From the NCBI GenBank assembly GCA_005784505.1, contig VCAZ01000001.1:7490097-7554096 (forward strand): DNA of 64,000 bases, written 5' to 3'. This DNA is from Bagarius yarrelli. Its lineage: Eukaryota > Chordata > Actinopteri > Siluriformes > Sisoridae. Below, piece by piece: positions 33,979 through 44,907 of the stretch. Both the position numbers and the translations under genes were made by a program. Under the pieces are notes generated by a model. The model was not told the DNA's origin. It saw only the letters and a list, made by a program, of their open reading frames with translations, and searched no databases. Each line of letters begins with the position of its first letter. Position 1 is the first letter of the stretch.

Positions 33979-35552
33979 GTTTGCACACTCCCTCAATAAA
34001 AATAGTCACACTAAAGAATTACATCTTTATCCTTTCACCTCCTAGTAATAATATGGTAGCTGCCAAGCAAAAACTACCAAGCTGAGGGAAAAAAAAAGTA
34101 ATAAAAATCTAAAAAGCTAACAAGTGTCCATCCTGTTGATGTCCAAAGAATAGAACATCTGGATTGAAGTGTGAAATCAACAACAGCAAGAACAACAAAA
34201 TGGACTTATACGGAATGCATTCAAATTTCCAGATAGAAAATAATTCAACCAGGACTAAAAAAAAGATGAGAATTTATATTCACTTTCCTCCATAAACCTC
34301 ACATATGTTCAGCTGTAGGCAGATAATGTAGGCAGTGAACTTGTCACTGCTGTATAAACCACATCTTTGTGTATTTGCAATGGATAAAGAGCTCTAGGCT
34401 ACACAATTATCCACTGGGACCAGAGCTAGATCAGAGTTTGCTGTGAGTATGTCCGCGTGTGGCAACAAGGGTAATGTGAGAAGCGTTATTTTAGAACTTT
34501 AGGCCACATGTCAGATGAACTGGAAATGTGCTTTTGCTAATAGTTACCTCTAGCCAGTAAGTCATTGGGGACTTTTACTGAGAGCCAATTTGCTGCACTG
34601 TAGCCTGTATGATGTGTAGCTGAAGTATACTATAGATAGCCTCTGGATTTCATGATTGTAGTATAATCTAAAAAAATAATGCATTTGGTTAGGGGTTCTA
34701 GATTCTGCTGTGATTTGCTAATTTTTGGCACATGCTTTTATTATAATATGATTTACACTTAAGCAGAGACATGAGTGACAGCGATTCATGTGGTATTAAA
34801 AGTAGGTATGCCGTGACGTGATCTTGTATGATGTGATGACGGTATGACGGTGTAGTTTACATTCAAACGCCAAATCTCTTTTTAGAATGTTTTATTTTAG
34901 CAGCAAGAAATTTATTCAGATTAGCATTTCTTTCAGCTGCTTAGGAACATTATTAATATGGCTACCACTTGTAGAAAGACATAGGACATTTATAGGAAAT
35001 TAGCTGCTAAACTGAGGCAATAAAATGTCTGTATGTATAAATGTATCCAGAAGGTTGGGTTGTTAGTAACACAATTTAAAATCTAGTGCAAGGTAGTCCA
35101 AAATACTTCTTTGGACGCCACTGCTTCAATGTTTATTGGCCTGAGTTTAAAGATTTTTTTTTTTTTTTTGCAAATTTGCCTCAAACTGTCGACAGCTTTG
35201 CACTTACATTTACCATTTTGGCTTTCATGCACAGGTGCCATTCCGTAGAGCTGTCGTAAATGCAGCAAAATATCACATGAAGAAGAAATAATAGAATTCT
35301 AATGCGTTTTAATTTTGTAAGGTATTTAGATATATCCAGGTTCAATTTAAAATTTATAAGTAAGTCTTTAAGATTTATTATGGTCTTAAATTTAAAAATA
35401 ACATTGAATTTTCAAGGTTCTACAAAAACCCTGAATGCACATTCTAGTTTAAGAAGAGCACAGAATTAGCCCAGACAAAGAAAATGTAAAAGTTGCTAGT
35501 CAATGTCTTAATGGCAGCTTCTAAGGCTTTACCTTTTTAAGTATTGAATATC
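33979..35552. other. Unassigned sequence
   Basis: No gene or classified repeat. A T run at 35153-35168. Confidence 0.5.
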
Positions 35553-36500
35553 AAGAAGCTTTATTGTCATTTTAGCCATATAAAGCAGATGCAGTAATGA
35601 AATGAAACAAGGTTTCTCCAGGATCCCATGGTGCTACACAAAACAACACAAAACTACACAATACACCAAAAAGCTACTAAACAGAAGAACACAAAGCTAA
35701 AGACTAAAGAATAGGTTGTCTTAGCAACATAAAGTGCATGTGTGGAACCTGGTGCAAACAGTACCAAATAAAAACAGTGCAAATAAACAATACTAAAATT
35801 ACTCCAGACAGGCAAATAGACAATACAAACATTACTCCAGACAGTGCAAATAAACAGCACAAACATTACTCCAGACAGAGCAAATAAACAATTTAAACAT
35901 TTCTCCAGACAGTGCAAATAAACAATATAAACGTTACTGCAGACAGTACAAATAAAAAATACAAACATTACTCCAGACAGTACAAATAAACAATACAAAC
36001 ATTACTCCAGACAGTACAAATAAACAATACAAACATTACTCCAGACAGTACAAATAAACAATACAAACATTGCTTCAGACAGTGCAAATAAACAATACAA
36101 ACATTACTCCAGACAGTACAAATAAACAATACAAACATTACTCCAGACAGTACAAATAAACAATATGAGCATACGATACAGCGCTGACCAGATGTGAAGT
36201 GTTAAGTAAAAAAATGTGCAAATAAGGTGATAGCAGCAAGATTGTTGTGCAAAACAGCATTAACCCATTGTCCATGCTGTAAACATTAATTTGTATTGAA
36301 TGAGCGTGTGTGTCACTTGAGGTAATTCAGTTTTGGGTGTTAAGGAGTCTGATTGCTTGAGGAAAGAAACTGTTAAACAAGCAGGTTGTAATGGCTGGAA
36401 TACTACGGTACCTTTTTCAGATGGCAGAAGTTGCAGTCTGATTACAGAGCTTACAGACAGAAGGGTCCTGGGGCATTTCTGTTTTTGTAGACAAGCATCA
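35553..36500 (-). mobile_element. LINE 3' end (type C), second copy
   Basis: Matches the 0.65-1.33 kb copy: the TTTATTGTCATTT end, 'ccatataaagcagatgcagt', 'gtttctccaggatcccatgg', 'taaagtgcatgtgtggaacc', 'gaggaaagaaactgttaaac' and 'ctttttcagatggcagaagt'. On the minus strand LQLLPSEKG near 36.42 kb corresponds to FTLLPSGKR of copy 1. Most of the extra length relative to copy 1 is the minisatellite below. Confidence 0.72.
35774..36166. repeat. 34-bp minisatellite inside the LINE 3' end
   Basis: About 12 units of 'acagtacaaataaacaatac' plus AAACATTACTCCAG. Early units vary (AGTGC, AGAGC, a 33-bp unit) and the later ones are nearly identical. The first LINE copy has essentially one such unit (about 834-870). 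Because 34 is not a multiple of 3, the minus-strand frame across it cycles through all three phases, giving a spurious 114-codon ORF. Confidence 0.95.
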
Positions 36501-37110
36501 TCCCCTATCAGTGTCCAACTCCCGTAAAATGTAGTGGTGTGTGGGAGCATATCTTTCCTCCAAAATCAAGTTACAGTAGTTTTAATTTCTACTTGACTGA
36601 ACAAGCAATGTAATGACCTGTGTCTTCTCCTGCAGAAGTTGCAGATATCAATATATCGGCAATAGGCACTATCAGGCGGTGTGATCTGGTTTCCCAGGTG
36701 GATCACATAACACTGATATGCATCTCCAGAGATAAACTTAACTGACAATCTAATGAGCACACACTGTAGAAGACACCATTGTCGATTCTTCTTTACAAGC
36801 TGTCTGGTTCCTTTCTGGATAATCTACTTTATCAGTTGTAGGAAGTGGTGCCCCCGACACCCCACCCCACCCCACCTCACCCCACCCAGAAAATGTCAAA
36901 TAGTTAACTGCTAAAAAAATACAAGTGGATGAAGATTATGAATAAAACATTCAGTGATAAATGTGGCAAAGGAAAATACAAGAATGAAAATTAATTATTC
37001 ATTAAAAAGTTACAGAAACATTATTTTAGCAAATTCCACCTGCATCAGTAGATTTTTGAATGTGATAATGCTAAATTTTCTACCTGGTAAACACAACAAG
37101 TAAGTGAGGC
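36501..37110. other. Unassigned sequence with a C-rich tract
   Basis: (CCCCA)n-like run at about 36850-36888 with at least five runs of three or more C. No gene supported. Confidence 0.6.
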
Positions 37111-37272
37111 TTTGTCACATATACATAACTGCACATTGAAATTAACACAGCTTAGGAAGTTGCCCCGGGAGCAGAAAAGGGCCTTGCTCAAGAGCCCAAC
37201 AGTAGCATCTTAACAGAGACGGGACTTGAAACCAGATCTTTCGATCAACAACCTATTTGAGATTCCACTGCC
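37111..37272 (-). mobile_element. tRNA-derived SINE (22.1 kb family)
   Basis: Tail complement 'tttgtcacatatacataact' and 'gcacattgaaatt', centre 'agggccttgctcaagagccc', head 'gggacttgaaaccagatctt'. Confidence 0.75.
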
Positions 37273-37983
37273 CCTTGTAAGTTTGGGCTAAATACTGGGA
37301 TATAAATACAATTAGGTTTGGTTAACCTATACTTAAATAATTCTTTCAGGGATGAAGGTGAGCTACTATCAGAACTTGTGTTTACTTCAGATATTTTGAC
37401 AGCAGAAACGGGGCAGGGGCAATTTCGTCAGGCTGAAGCTATGTGGAACTTGTCACGGATCAAAATAAGAGGGCTGGAAAAAGGGATGGCACGTCTGTTC
37501 ACCATGGCCAGTAGCATACAGTGGGTTAGAGAGAAAAAAAGAGAGTGAGAAAGAAAGAGAGAGAGATTGAAATATAACTCTGCTTCTCCAACAGTATAAA
37601 AATAAAAAAATATATTGTATCATAAAAGACGCATTCAGCAATGGGAACAGCACATGCTGTTAAGATTTATGCCTCCTAAATTGAATTTTAAAGCAAAGCA
37701 CAACGCTGTTCTTCATAATTAAATAGGATTAGCAAAAGTCTATATTAGTGGAGAACTCAATTTTCTTGCTTATTGAGAGGTACACACAGATCCTGATTTA
37801 ATAAAAGTAAAATATGTGTGAAATGGCATTAAAATAAAAACAGTATTTACAGGGTTTATACAGATTTGTGTCTTTCAAATTAAAAAATTTCAGAATCATG
37901 TATTTATTTTTAATAGCTATTTAATTGGTGGCTTTAACATAATAAAATCAAAACACAGAACAGAATCAATGACACTGTGACCT
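37273..37983. other. Unassigned sequence
   Basis: A 76-codon plus frame (37318-37548) is not recognisable. A GA-rich run lies near 37530-37566. No gene supported. Confidence 0.45.
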
Positions 37984-38308
37984 TATTCATTCATTTTCTA
38001 TACCCGCTTATTCCCTAATTCGGGGTCAAGGGGATCTGCTGGAGCCCATCCCATCCGCCTCTGCAAGGGCCTGTACAGGTCACCAGTCCATCACAGGGCC
38101 ACACATACACACACTCACTCACTCCTATAGGCAATTTAGAAACACCAATAAACCTAACATACATGTTTTTGGACTGTAGAAGGAAACCGGAGAACCCGGA
38201 GTAAACCCACGCAAGCACGGGGAGAACATGGAAACTCCACACAGAAAGACCCCTGGCCGGGAATCAAACCCAGGCCTCCTTGCTGTGAGGCAACAGTGCT
38301 AACCACTA
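37984..38308 (-). mobile_element. ATGG-tail SINE (type B), nearly full length
   Basis: Begins (CATT)n and 'ttttctatacccgcttattc', 'ggggatctgctggagcccat', 'ggcaatttagaaacaccaat', 'tttttggactgtagaaggaa', 'ggggagaacatggaaactcc', and ends with the head complement 'ggcaacagtgctaaccacta'. Confidence 0.92.
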
Positions 38309-38327
38309 ATGATTAATTATCATTATA

Positions 38328-38545
38328 GGTTATTTTACAATTCTTCATGTCTGACTGAGGCTCTCAGGGCAGTGAGGGAGGAAGGAAGTAGAAGCACAGG
38401 GGGAAGTGGTAGTGCAGTTGTTAGGGTGTTGGACTGCTGATTGGAAGATAAGGGTTCGATTCACATCACCACCAAGCTCCCACTGTTGGGCCCCTGAGCA
38501 AGACACTTGATAAATAACAAAGATGAGAAATAAATTTAAGTCAGA
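38328..38545 (+). repeat. Duplicated segment, copy 1, carrying a V-SINE head
   Basis: 'ggttattttacaattcttca', 'tgtctgactgaggctctcag' and 'gcagtgagggaggaaggaag' precede a V-SINE head 'gggaagtggtagtgcagttg' with 'agggttcgattcacatcacc' and the centre 'gggcccctgagcaagacact'. The SINE lacks its L2-like tail. Confidence 0.85.
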
Positions 38546-39258
38546 GGTTTAAGTGTATTTTTTTCCCGTAAAGTAAATTATCACTAAATTAACGGTACAG
38601 GTTTTGGTATGTTATAGATTTGACAATTTCCTGTAGAATATGATCTTTTTTCTCTATTTTGGCCCGGAATTTTAGAATTTATAATAAAGCTACAGTACAT
38701 GTTTCTTCTAGAATCATCGATTCTTCTAGAATCATCGTTTTTTTTTTTTTGTAAATATCACTGGTCACCATGTCACTTTAATTCAGTTAAACTTACCTTT
38801 TAAAATCTTTACTAATTTTAGAATGTCAGGAATTAAGGTCAGTATTTTAATATTTTTTAAATGTTAAATATTTATTTTAGACTTGCATACATGTGTGCAT
38901 GTGTGTGTTCATTGCACTAATGAACAAAGCAGTGGAGGATTAAAAGCATCAGATCTTACAGCCTGATTAATTATTTTGTGAGTAATGAAAAAATCTGTAG
39001 TGAGAGATGAAGCTGATTTAAGGCTTTGGCTCATATCCCCAGTATCTCATTTACTCATGTGCTTGCACACACGCATGAACACATACAAAATCACACAAAC
39101 TGAGCCGTGCAATTCACATCCACCTGCTAAACATAGTACCAGCACTTTCAGGGAAAAATAAAAAGACAGGATGTGCAGAATTGTGTGCTCCAGAAGAACG
39201 AGAGCGTGAAGGACAGACGAGAAGGAAGAGATGCGCTTGGAGCTGTGGTCAGGTACAG
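38546..39258. other. Unassigned sequence
   Basis: A direct 18-bp duplication 'attcttctagaatcatcg' lies at about 38704-38740. No gene supported. Confidence 0.5.
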
Positions 39259-39512
39259 AAGGTTATTTTACAATCCTCCATGTCTGACTGAGGCTTTCGG
39301 GGCAGCGAGGGAGGAAAGAGGAAGGAGCTGCAGTGGGAAATGATAGCGCAGTGGTTAACGTGTTGGACTTCTAATTGGTTCAATTTCCAGCACCACCAAG
39401 CTGCCAGCGTTGGGCCCCTGAGCAAGGCCCTTGACCCCCAATTGATCAGATGTATAAAGGAGATAAATGCAAGTCACTTTGGATAAGGGAGTCTGCCAAA
39501 TAATGTAAATGT
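39259..39512 (+). repeat. Duplicated segment, copy 2, carrying a complete V-SINE
   Basis: 'ggttattttacaatcctcca', 'tgtctgactgaggctttcgg', 'gcagcgagggaggaaagagg', then the SINE: head 'gggaaatgatagcgcagtgg', 'caatttccagcaccaccaag', centre 'gggcccctgagcaaggccct', tail 'gtcactttggataagggagt' and 'ctgccaaataatgtaaatgt'. It lies 931 bp from copy 1. Confidence 0.88.
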
Positions 39513-40496
39513 AAGAAGTAATGAGCTAAAATTCTCATTTATCATCAATAATACAGGTCTGTATTTCACAAAAACAATTAATAAAAAAAATAAAATTAAG
39601 TAGCCACCAGCCTAACAGTAAAGTCTAACAAATTCCACATGATATGTAAATTGCCACACTATAGGTCATCCACCAAATTGTTGCTACAGTGTCTGAAGCA
39701 CATTGTTTCTTCACAGTAGCTAAGAAGTTTTAACACTGTTCTATAATAATGTCACTGGGCACAAACCCCCAGACGCTTATAAACGGTGTGCTGAAAACGA
39801 AACTGCAGAAATTTTCAAGACTTAACCTGATTAATTGGTTTCTTTAACCAGTTGAAATCAGTTAAAAATCAACTGCAGCATTAAAGTTAGAGCTTCTTCT
39901 AGGGTAAATAGATCAAGCAAAAACTGCAGACCAAAATGCAGTGAATAAAAGATTCAACTTCAATATTTCCACTTAAACTGTATTTAGAAGTTAAAAATCT
40001 AATATAGATGCTACTAAATACCATTAATTAATAAATCATTTAGGTCAAGAAAAAAGTACTAGCTCAATGTGTTCAATGAAAAAGATGACAGAAAGATCCA
40101 TTTAAATTGCTAACGGTTGGCGGACGTGACTTTGACAAGTAGAATGTAATCCTGCTTTAACATCCTTTGTTCATCCTGGATTAACATTTCAATCAACCAA
40201 TCATAACCATCTGATGTCATCAGTATGTGCTGCATAAACCCGCCCTAATCTATTTTTGAATCTTTCCCTGTTTGAGTAAATGCTAAAAAACATCTTATTG
40301 GCTGAGACTGAAAACTCATTGATTCTGGAACAATTTAATTATAATGACGATTCCTGGATTAACATTGTAATACAACATAAAATTAGACAAACTATATTAA
40401 AATAATTTATGATAATTCAGAGCCACCATTAGTGATTTTAGACTGTATTGATTATAATTATCCAAAAAAAAAACATGACAGTGAATCATAAAAAAT
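39513..40496. other. Unassigned AT-rich sequence
   Basis: No gene or classified repeat recognised. Confidence 0.5.
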
Positions 40497-40795
40497 CATT
40501 CATTCATTCATTTTCTATACCTGCTTATTCTCTAATTCGGGGTCACAGGGAACCGCATGGAGTCTAACCCAGCCATCTCTAAAAGGGTGAAAGGCAGGGG
40601 GGGTACATCACCACGGGTATGTCACCAGTCCATCACAGGACTGCACACATACTCAAACTTACCCCTATGGGCAATTTAGAATCATCAATCAACCAAACAT
40701 ACATATTTTTGGACTGTGGGAGGAAACCGGAGTACCTGGAGTAAACCCAAGCAAGAGCGGAGATTGGCTAACCATTAAACCACTGTACTAATGAA
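40497..40795 (-). mobile_element. ATGG-tail SINE (type B), head partly lost
   Basis: (CATT)n, 'ttttctatacctgcttattc', 'ggtcacagggaaccgcatgg', 'ccagtccatcacaggactgc', 'gggcaatttagaatcatcaa', 'ggactgtgggaggaaaccgg', then a damaged head. Confidence 0.9.
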
Positions 40796-41690
40796 CAACT
40801 GAATGTAAATGTTCGGAAATAGGAAACCGGTAGAACAGCAATAGAGCAACATTTTTACTATAAAACAGGATTTATAATTACTTAATTAAATCACAACCTT
40901 TTAAAATTGAACAATTACAAACCAGATTCTTATAATCATCTATTTTTGGTCACAGAGTTAAGAAAATGTCGTAAACAATTGTTTATTACAGCATTTATTG
41001 TAATGAAATTTCATGTTTTTTTATTAAATACATACATTTATAATATTACATTTTAGTTTACAAGAAGGGGAAAAATTCTAAAATAGATTGAGGTGGGTTT
41101 GGTGGACACGCACTGATGACACGTCCCCCATTAATCGTTAGATTAGGAAGGTTTGGGCTGTCTATTGTTTGTGTTTAATTACATGTCAGTAATGTAATTC
41201 CTTTGTCTCAAATTCTCCTTTTGTCACTAAGTCTTCTTTTATCCCTTTTCTTTTCTTCCTCTATGGATTTTTTTGCTCGGGCATAAAATGTCATCTAATG
41301 AAAAACAAACTAAAGAATATGAAAACGACAAGCACAGATAATCCCGTTATGTCCTTCAGCCTCAACCTGATGCATAATTGCCAGTCGGATTCCATTTAAA
41401 ACCTTTTCCACTTATGTCTGTTCGCGTTTTACTCTATTTTTTTAATGTCTATTTGTATACAAGGAAAACCACAGCAGTTAAAGCTTTCTCACTCTGTTAA
41501 CTATTCGTTTACCTGTTTATTTAGACATTCTGTGCATCTACAATTCTGTTGGCGCTGAATTACTTCTGCGTGTTTCTGGAAGAAGATTATAGATATTCAT
41601 TAACAGAATTAGCACATTTCGGAAAAGGGAAATACATAAACGTATTCAGACACAATTATGTCACATTCTGTTTGGATATTAGACTGGATA
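40796..41690. other. Unassigned AT-rich sequence
   Basis: No gene or classified repeat recognised. Confidence 0.5.
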
Positions 41691-41867
41691 TTAACCCTTA
41701 TGTGGTGTCCATATATTTGTTATCCAGCCAATGATCATACTGCAATAGCCACAAGAGGCATTGGCCTAAGGCCAATGAATTTGGGGCTAAAAAATCAATA
41801 GCATAATTTCTCTTTAAACAAACATAAAAATCGGGTTCCACAGACCCAAACACCACATAAGGGTTAA
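41691..41867. mobile_element. piggyBac-like MITE, 177 bp
   Basis: Perfect 18-bp inverted ends TTAACCCTTATGTGGTGT (41691-41708) and its complement (41850-41867). The outer TTAA on both sides is the invariant piggyBac target duplication, and the next bases CCC...GGG suit piggyBac termini. The interior has no coding capacity, so a piggyBac-type transposase elsewhere must have moved it. A 61-codon frame ending inside it is accidental. Confidence 0.85.
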
Positions 41868-42127
41868 GAAAAATTTAATGTGTAGAACTTGTGAAGAAAT
41901 AAGAAATGAGACTGACTTATAATGACTTAGTGTTTGGGAATCAAGCAATTAAACACAAACTCATGCATTGCATGGACACCATATGTACAAAAGCATTACG
42001 TCTGCATGTGTTTTTGAACATCGTATTCCAGATTTTATCTCACTTTTACTTATATAATAACCGCCATGCTACTGAAAAGCATTTACATGAGATTGTGTTG
42101 GATGTATTACTATTTTAAGTTGGTTGG

Positions 42128-42535
42128 TGTTCCAGTTCATCCTAAAGGTGTTCAGTGTTAAGGATTGAGTCAGAGTCAGGACTCTGTACAGGTTATGAGA
42201 GTTCTTCCACTCCAACCAGAAAATAGCATGTCTTCATGGAGCTCAGGGGATTTGTTCACAGGGGCGTTGTCATAATGGAACAGTGTTTAGGGAAGTAGTA
42301 ATGAGTGGTTAAGGTGTTTGACTGCTGACCAAAAGATTTTGAGTTTGATTCCCAGCACCACCAAGTTACCACTGATGGGCCACTGAGCAAGGCCCTTAAC
42401 TCCCAATTTTATCATTCCTATAAATGAGCTAAATTTAGATCGCCCTGGATAAGGGCGTCTGTCAAATGCCATAAATGTAAATAATGTTTAAGCAAAGAAT
42501 ATAAAAACATTGTAGACAATTGTGGGACACATATT
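42128..42535 (-). mobile_element. Tc1-like element interrupted by a V-SINE
   Basis: 'ttccagttcatcctaaaggt', 'gttcagtgttaaggattgag', 'tcttcatggagctcagggga' and 'aggggcgttgtcataatgga' match the complement of the 10.6 kb transposase remnant. After the SINE, 'aacattgtagacaattgtg' resumes the element. No open transposase frame. Confidence 0.75.
42290..42485 (+). mobile_element. V-SINE, complete, nested in the Tc1-like element
   Basis: Head 'gggaagtagtaatgagtggt' and 'taaggtgtttgactgctgac', box B region 'gagtttgattcccagcacca', centre 'gggccactgagcaaggccct', tail 'cgccctggataagggcgtct' and 'gtcaaatgccataaatgtaa'. TGTTTA occurs just outside both ends (42283-42288 region and about 42485), a possible short target duplication. 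Confidence 0.9.
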
Positions 42536-43811
42536 TACCAGTCCTCCTGGAAACAAAACAATTGTAATGCTTTACAGCCTTAATGGAAGTCAAGTTTAGT
42601 ATTAATTTTTACTTTCTATCCAAATCTGCATTGGGTTGTGGATCTTTGTGAACAGCATTTGCACATGCCTTTGCTACATCCACACTGGACTTTAAGATTC
42701 ATCATTTATTTGTTTTGTTCATTCATACTAAATAACATTAAAGTTGCAACTCTGTCTCCAGCTGCAATGTTAGCATTTGCATTAGCAGCAAAATCAATAA
42801 ACGTCAACGTGTTTCGGAAAAGTTTTCCTTTTTTTCCCCCAAATATGATTTTCTGATCTAAAAGATGGTTATCGGAACTGAATTTTAGATTTCATCCATC
42901 ATTTCTAAATGCCAAAGAGAGATGAGAGAGAAAAAAACAGGATTAATGGTGTGACCTTTGATGATCTAGGCTGTAAATTCCACTGTGTTCATGATCATTA
43001 GGCTTCCTCTCGCTGCACACTTCGAATAGACACGTCAGAAGTAGAGAAAACAGGAGAGGACAAGAAAAAGAACCACACCAACAACAAACTAAAGAAAAGT
43101 GTAAAGTAAAATCAGAAGGCAAAGTCAGGCACCCTCTGCACGCCTCTTAATGATTTTCTAATGAAAGCCCTGATTTGCATTCATTTGCTGATCGGTTCAT
43201 GTAATGGACTGTCTCTCTTTCCCTGTGCAACACAAATGGCGGTGACAAGAGCAGGCTCGAGGGACGAGCTATTTATACAGTGCTTACACTGTCTTCTGAA
43301 GCACATCCACAGAATACACACACATCAATGACCATCAAAACCAGAACACTAAATGTGAACCCTGTAGAATGAAACCAGCAAAGTTGATACAATGCTGTCT
43401 TTCCAGAAACTTCTGATTAAAAAAAACCCCCATATTTCTAAGATTATGCATAAAAATTACACAAAACGGGGCAAGTGCAATAGTTTGTCAGTAAAAATTA
43501 ACCACCAACTATAAAAACCAGCCATAAAACGTCTCCAGAGTGCCAGAGGAAATAACAAGGTTTACAGCGTAAATGTAAAACGCTCGTTTATTCAAGCGAA
43601 TGCTGAAAACGAAAGTGCAATCAAAAGGTCAGCTGTTAATGTGCGATCCCGTGTGATCTATTCAGTCAGTCTGGTTTTATAAGACAGCACGCCGACTAAG
43701 CAACTTCGGAAGTTGTACATTTGCAGTGTATAAAGAACCGTGCGGAAAAAGGGTCAGCCGTGCTCTTTTGCCATTTAAACTTCTTTGTGTTCCATCAATA
43801 TGGTGAAGAGG
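42536..43811. other. Unassigned sequence; possible conserved block near 43.14-43.26 kb
   Basis: 43141-43200 holds TTAATGATT, CTAATGAAA and a perfect octamer ATTTGCAT (43173-43180). The surrounding 120 bp is less AT-rich. No gene supported. Confidence 0.4.
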
Positions 43812-44907
43812 TTCACTTCAGTGGTGGCATTAAAGAAGGTAATTTCAGTAGTGGCATCGAAGAAGTTCAGTTCATTGGTGGCATTGAAGAAGTTTAGTCC
43901 AGTGGTGATATTGAAAAAGTTCACTCCAGTGGTGGCATCGAAGACGTTTACTTTAGTGGTGGCATCAAAAAAGTTCACTTCATTGGTGGGATCGAAAAAG
44001 TTCACTACAGTGGTGGCATTAAAGAAGTTTACTCCAGTGGTGGCATCAAATAAGTTTAGTCCACTGATGGCACCAAATAAGCATCGAAGATGTTTACTTC
44101 AGTGGTGGCATCGAAAAAGTTCTTTCCAGTGGTGGCATCGAAAAGTTTACTCCAGTGGTGGCATTGAAGAAGTTCACTCTAGTGGTGGCATCGAAGACGT
44201 TTACTTTAGTGGTGGCATTAAAGAAGTTTACTCCAGTGGTGGCATCAAATAGGTTCAGTCCATTGATGGCACCAAATAAGTTTACTCCAGTGGTGGCATT
44301 GAAGAAGTTCACTCCAGTGGTGGCATTAAAGAAGTTTACTTTAGTGATGGCATCAAAAAAGTTCACTTCATTGGTGGGATCGAGAAAGTTCACTCCAGTG
44401 GTGGCATTAAAGAAGTTTACTCCAGTGGTGGCATCAAATAAGTTCAGTCCACTAATGGCACCAAATAAGTTTACTCCAGTGGTGGCATTGAGGAAGTTCA
44501 CTCCAGTGGTGGCATCGAAAAAGTTCACTCCATGGTGGCATTAAGAAGTTCAATCCAGTATTGGCATCAAAAAACGTTTACTCCAGTGGTGGCATTGAAA
44601 AAGTTCACTCCAGTGGTGGCATCGAAAAAACGTTCACTCCAGTGGTGGCATTGAAAAAGTTCACTCCAGTGGTGGCATTGAAGAAATTCACTCCAGTGGT
44701 GGCATCAAATAAGTTCACTTTAGTGGTGGCATCAAATAAGTTCACTCTAGTAACGCATCGAAGACGTTTACTTTAGTGGTGGCATCAAAAAAGTTCTTTT
44801 CAGTGGTGGCATCGAAAAGTTCACTCCAGTGGTGGCATTGAAGAAGTTTACTCTATTGGTTGCATCGAAGATGTTTACTTTAGTAGTGGCATCCAAGAAA
44901 TTTACTC
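43812..44907. repeat. 27-bp minisatellite, about 40 units, with higher-order structure
   Basis: The unit is 'ttcactccagtggtggcatt' plus GAAGAAG. Twenty-seven bases equal nine codons, so open frames persist on both strands: FTPVVALKK repeats on plus, NFFNATTGV repeats on minus, and SSGGIEEVH in a second plus frame after a small indel. A marker unit reading TGGCACCAAATAAG recurs near 44066, 44265 and 44454, spacings of 199 and 189, the latter exactly seven units. I see no promoter, signal peptide or non-repeat coding flank, so I treat the ORFs (155, 129, 144 codons) as products of the period. Some units carry deletions that break the frame. Confidence 0.96.

Noticed and set aside
35654..35998. 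114-codon minus-strand frame with repeated CTV(C/W)SN motifs
   Set aside because: Generated by the 34-bp minisatellite in a LINE 3' UTR.
35755..36166. CRISPR-like array of regular repeats
   Set aside because: Direct tandem minisatellite without unique spacers, in a vertebrate genome.
43785..44776. Long open frames of 71-155 codons on both strands
   Set aside because: They follow from a 27-bp repeat period with few stops; there is no start context, signal or flanking unique coding sequence.
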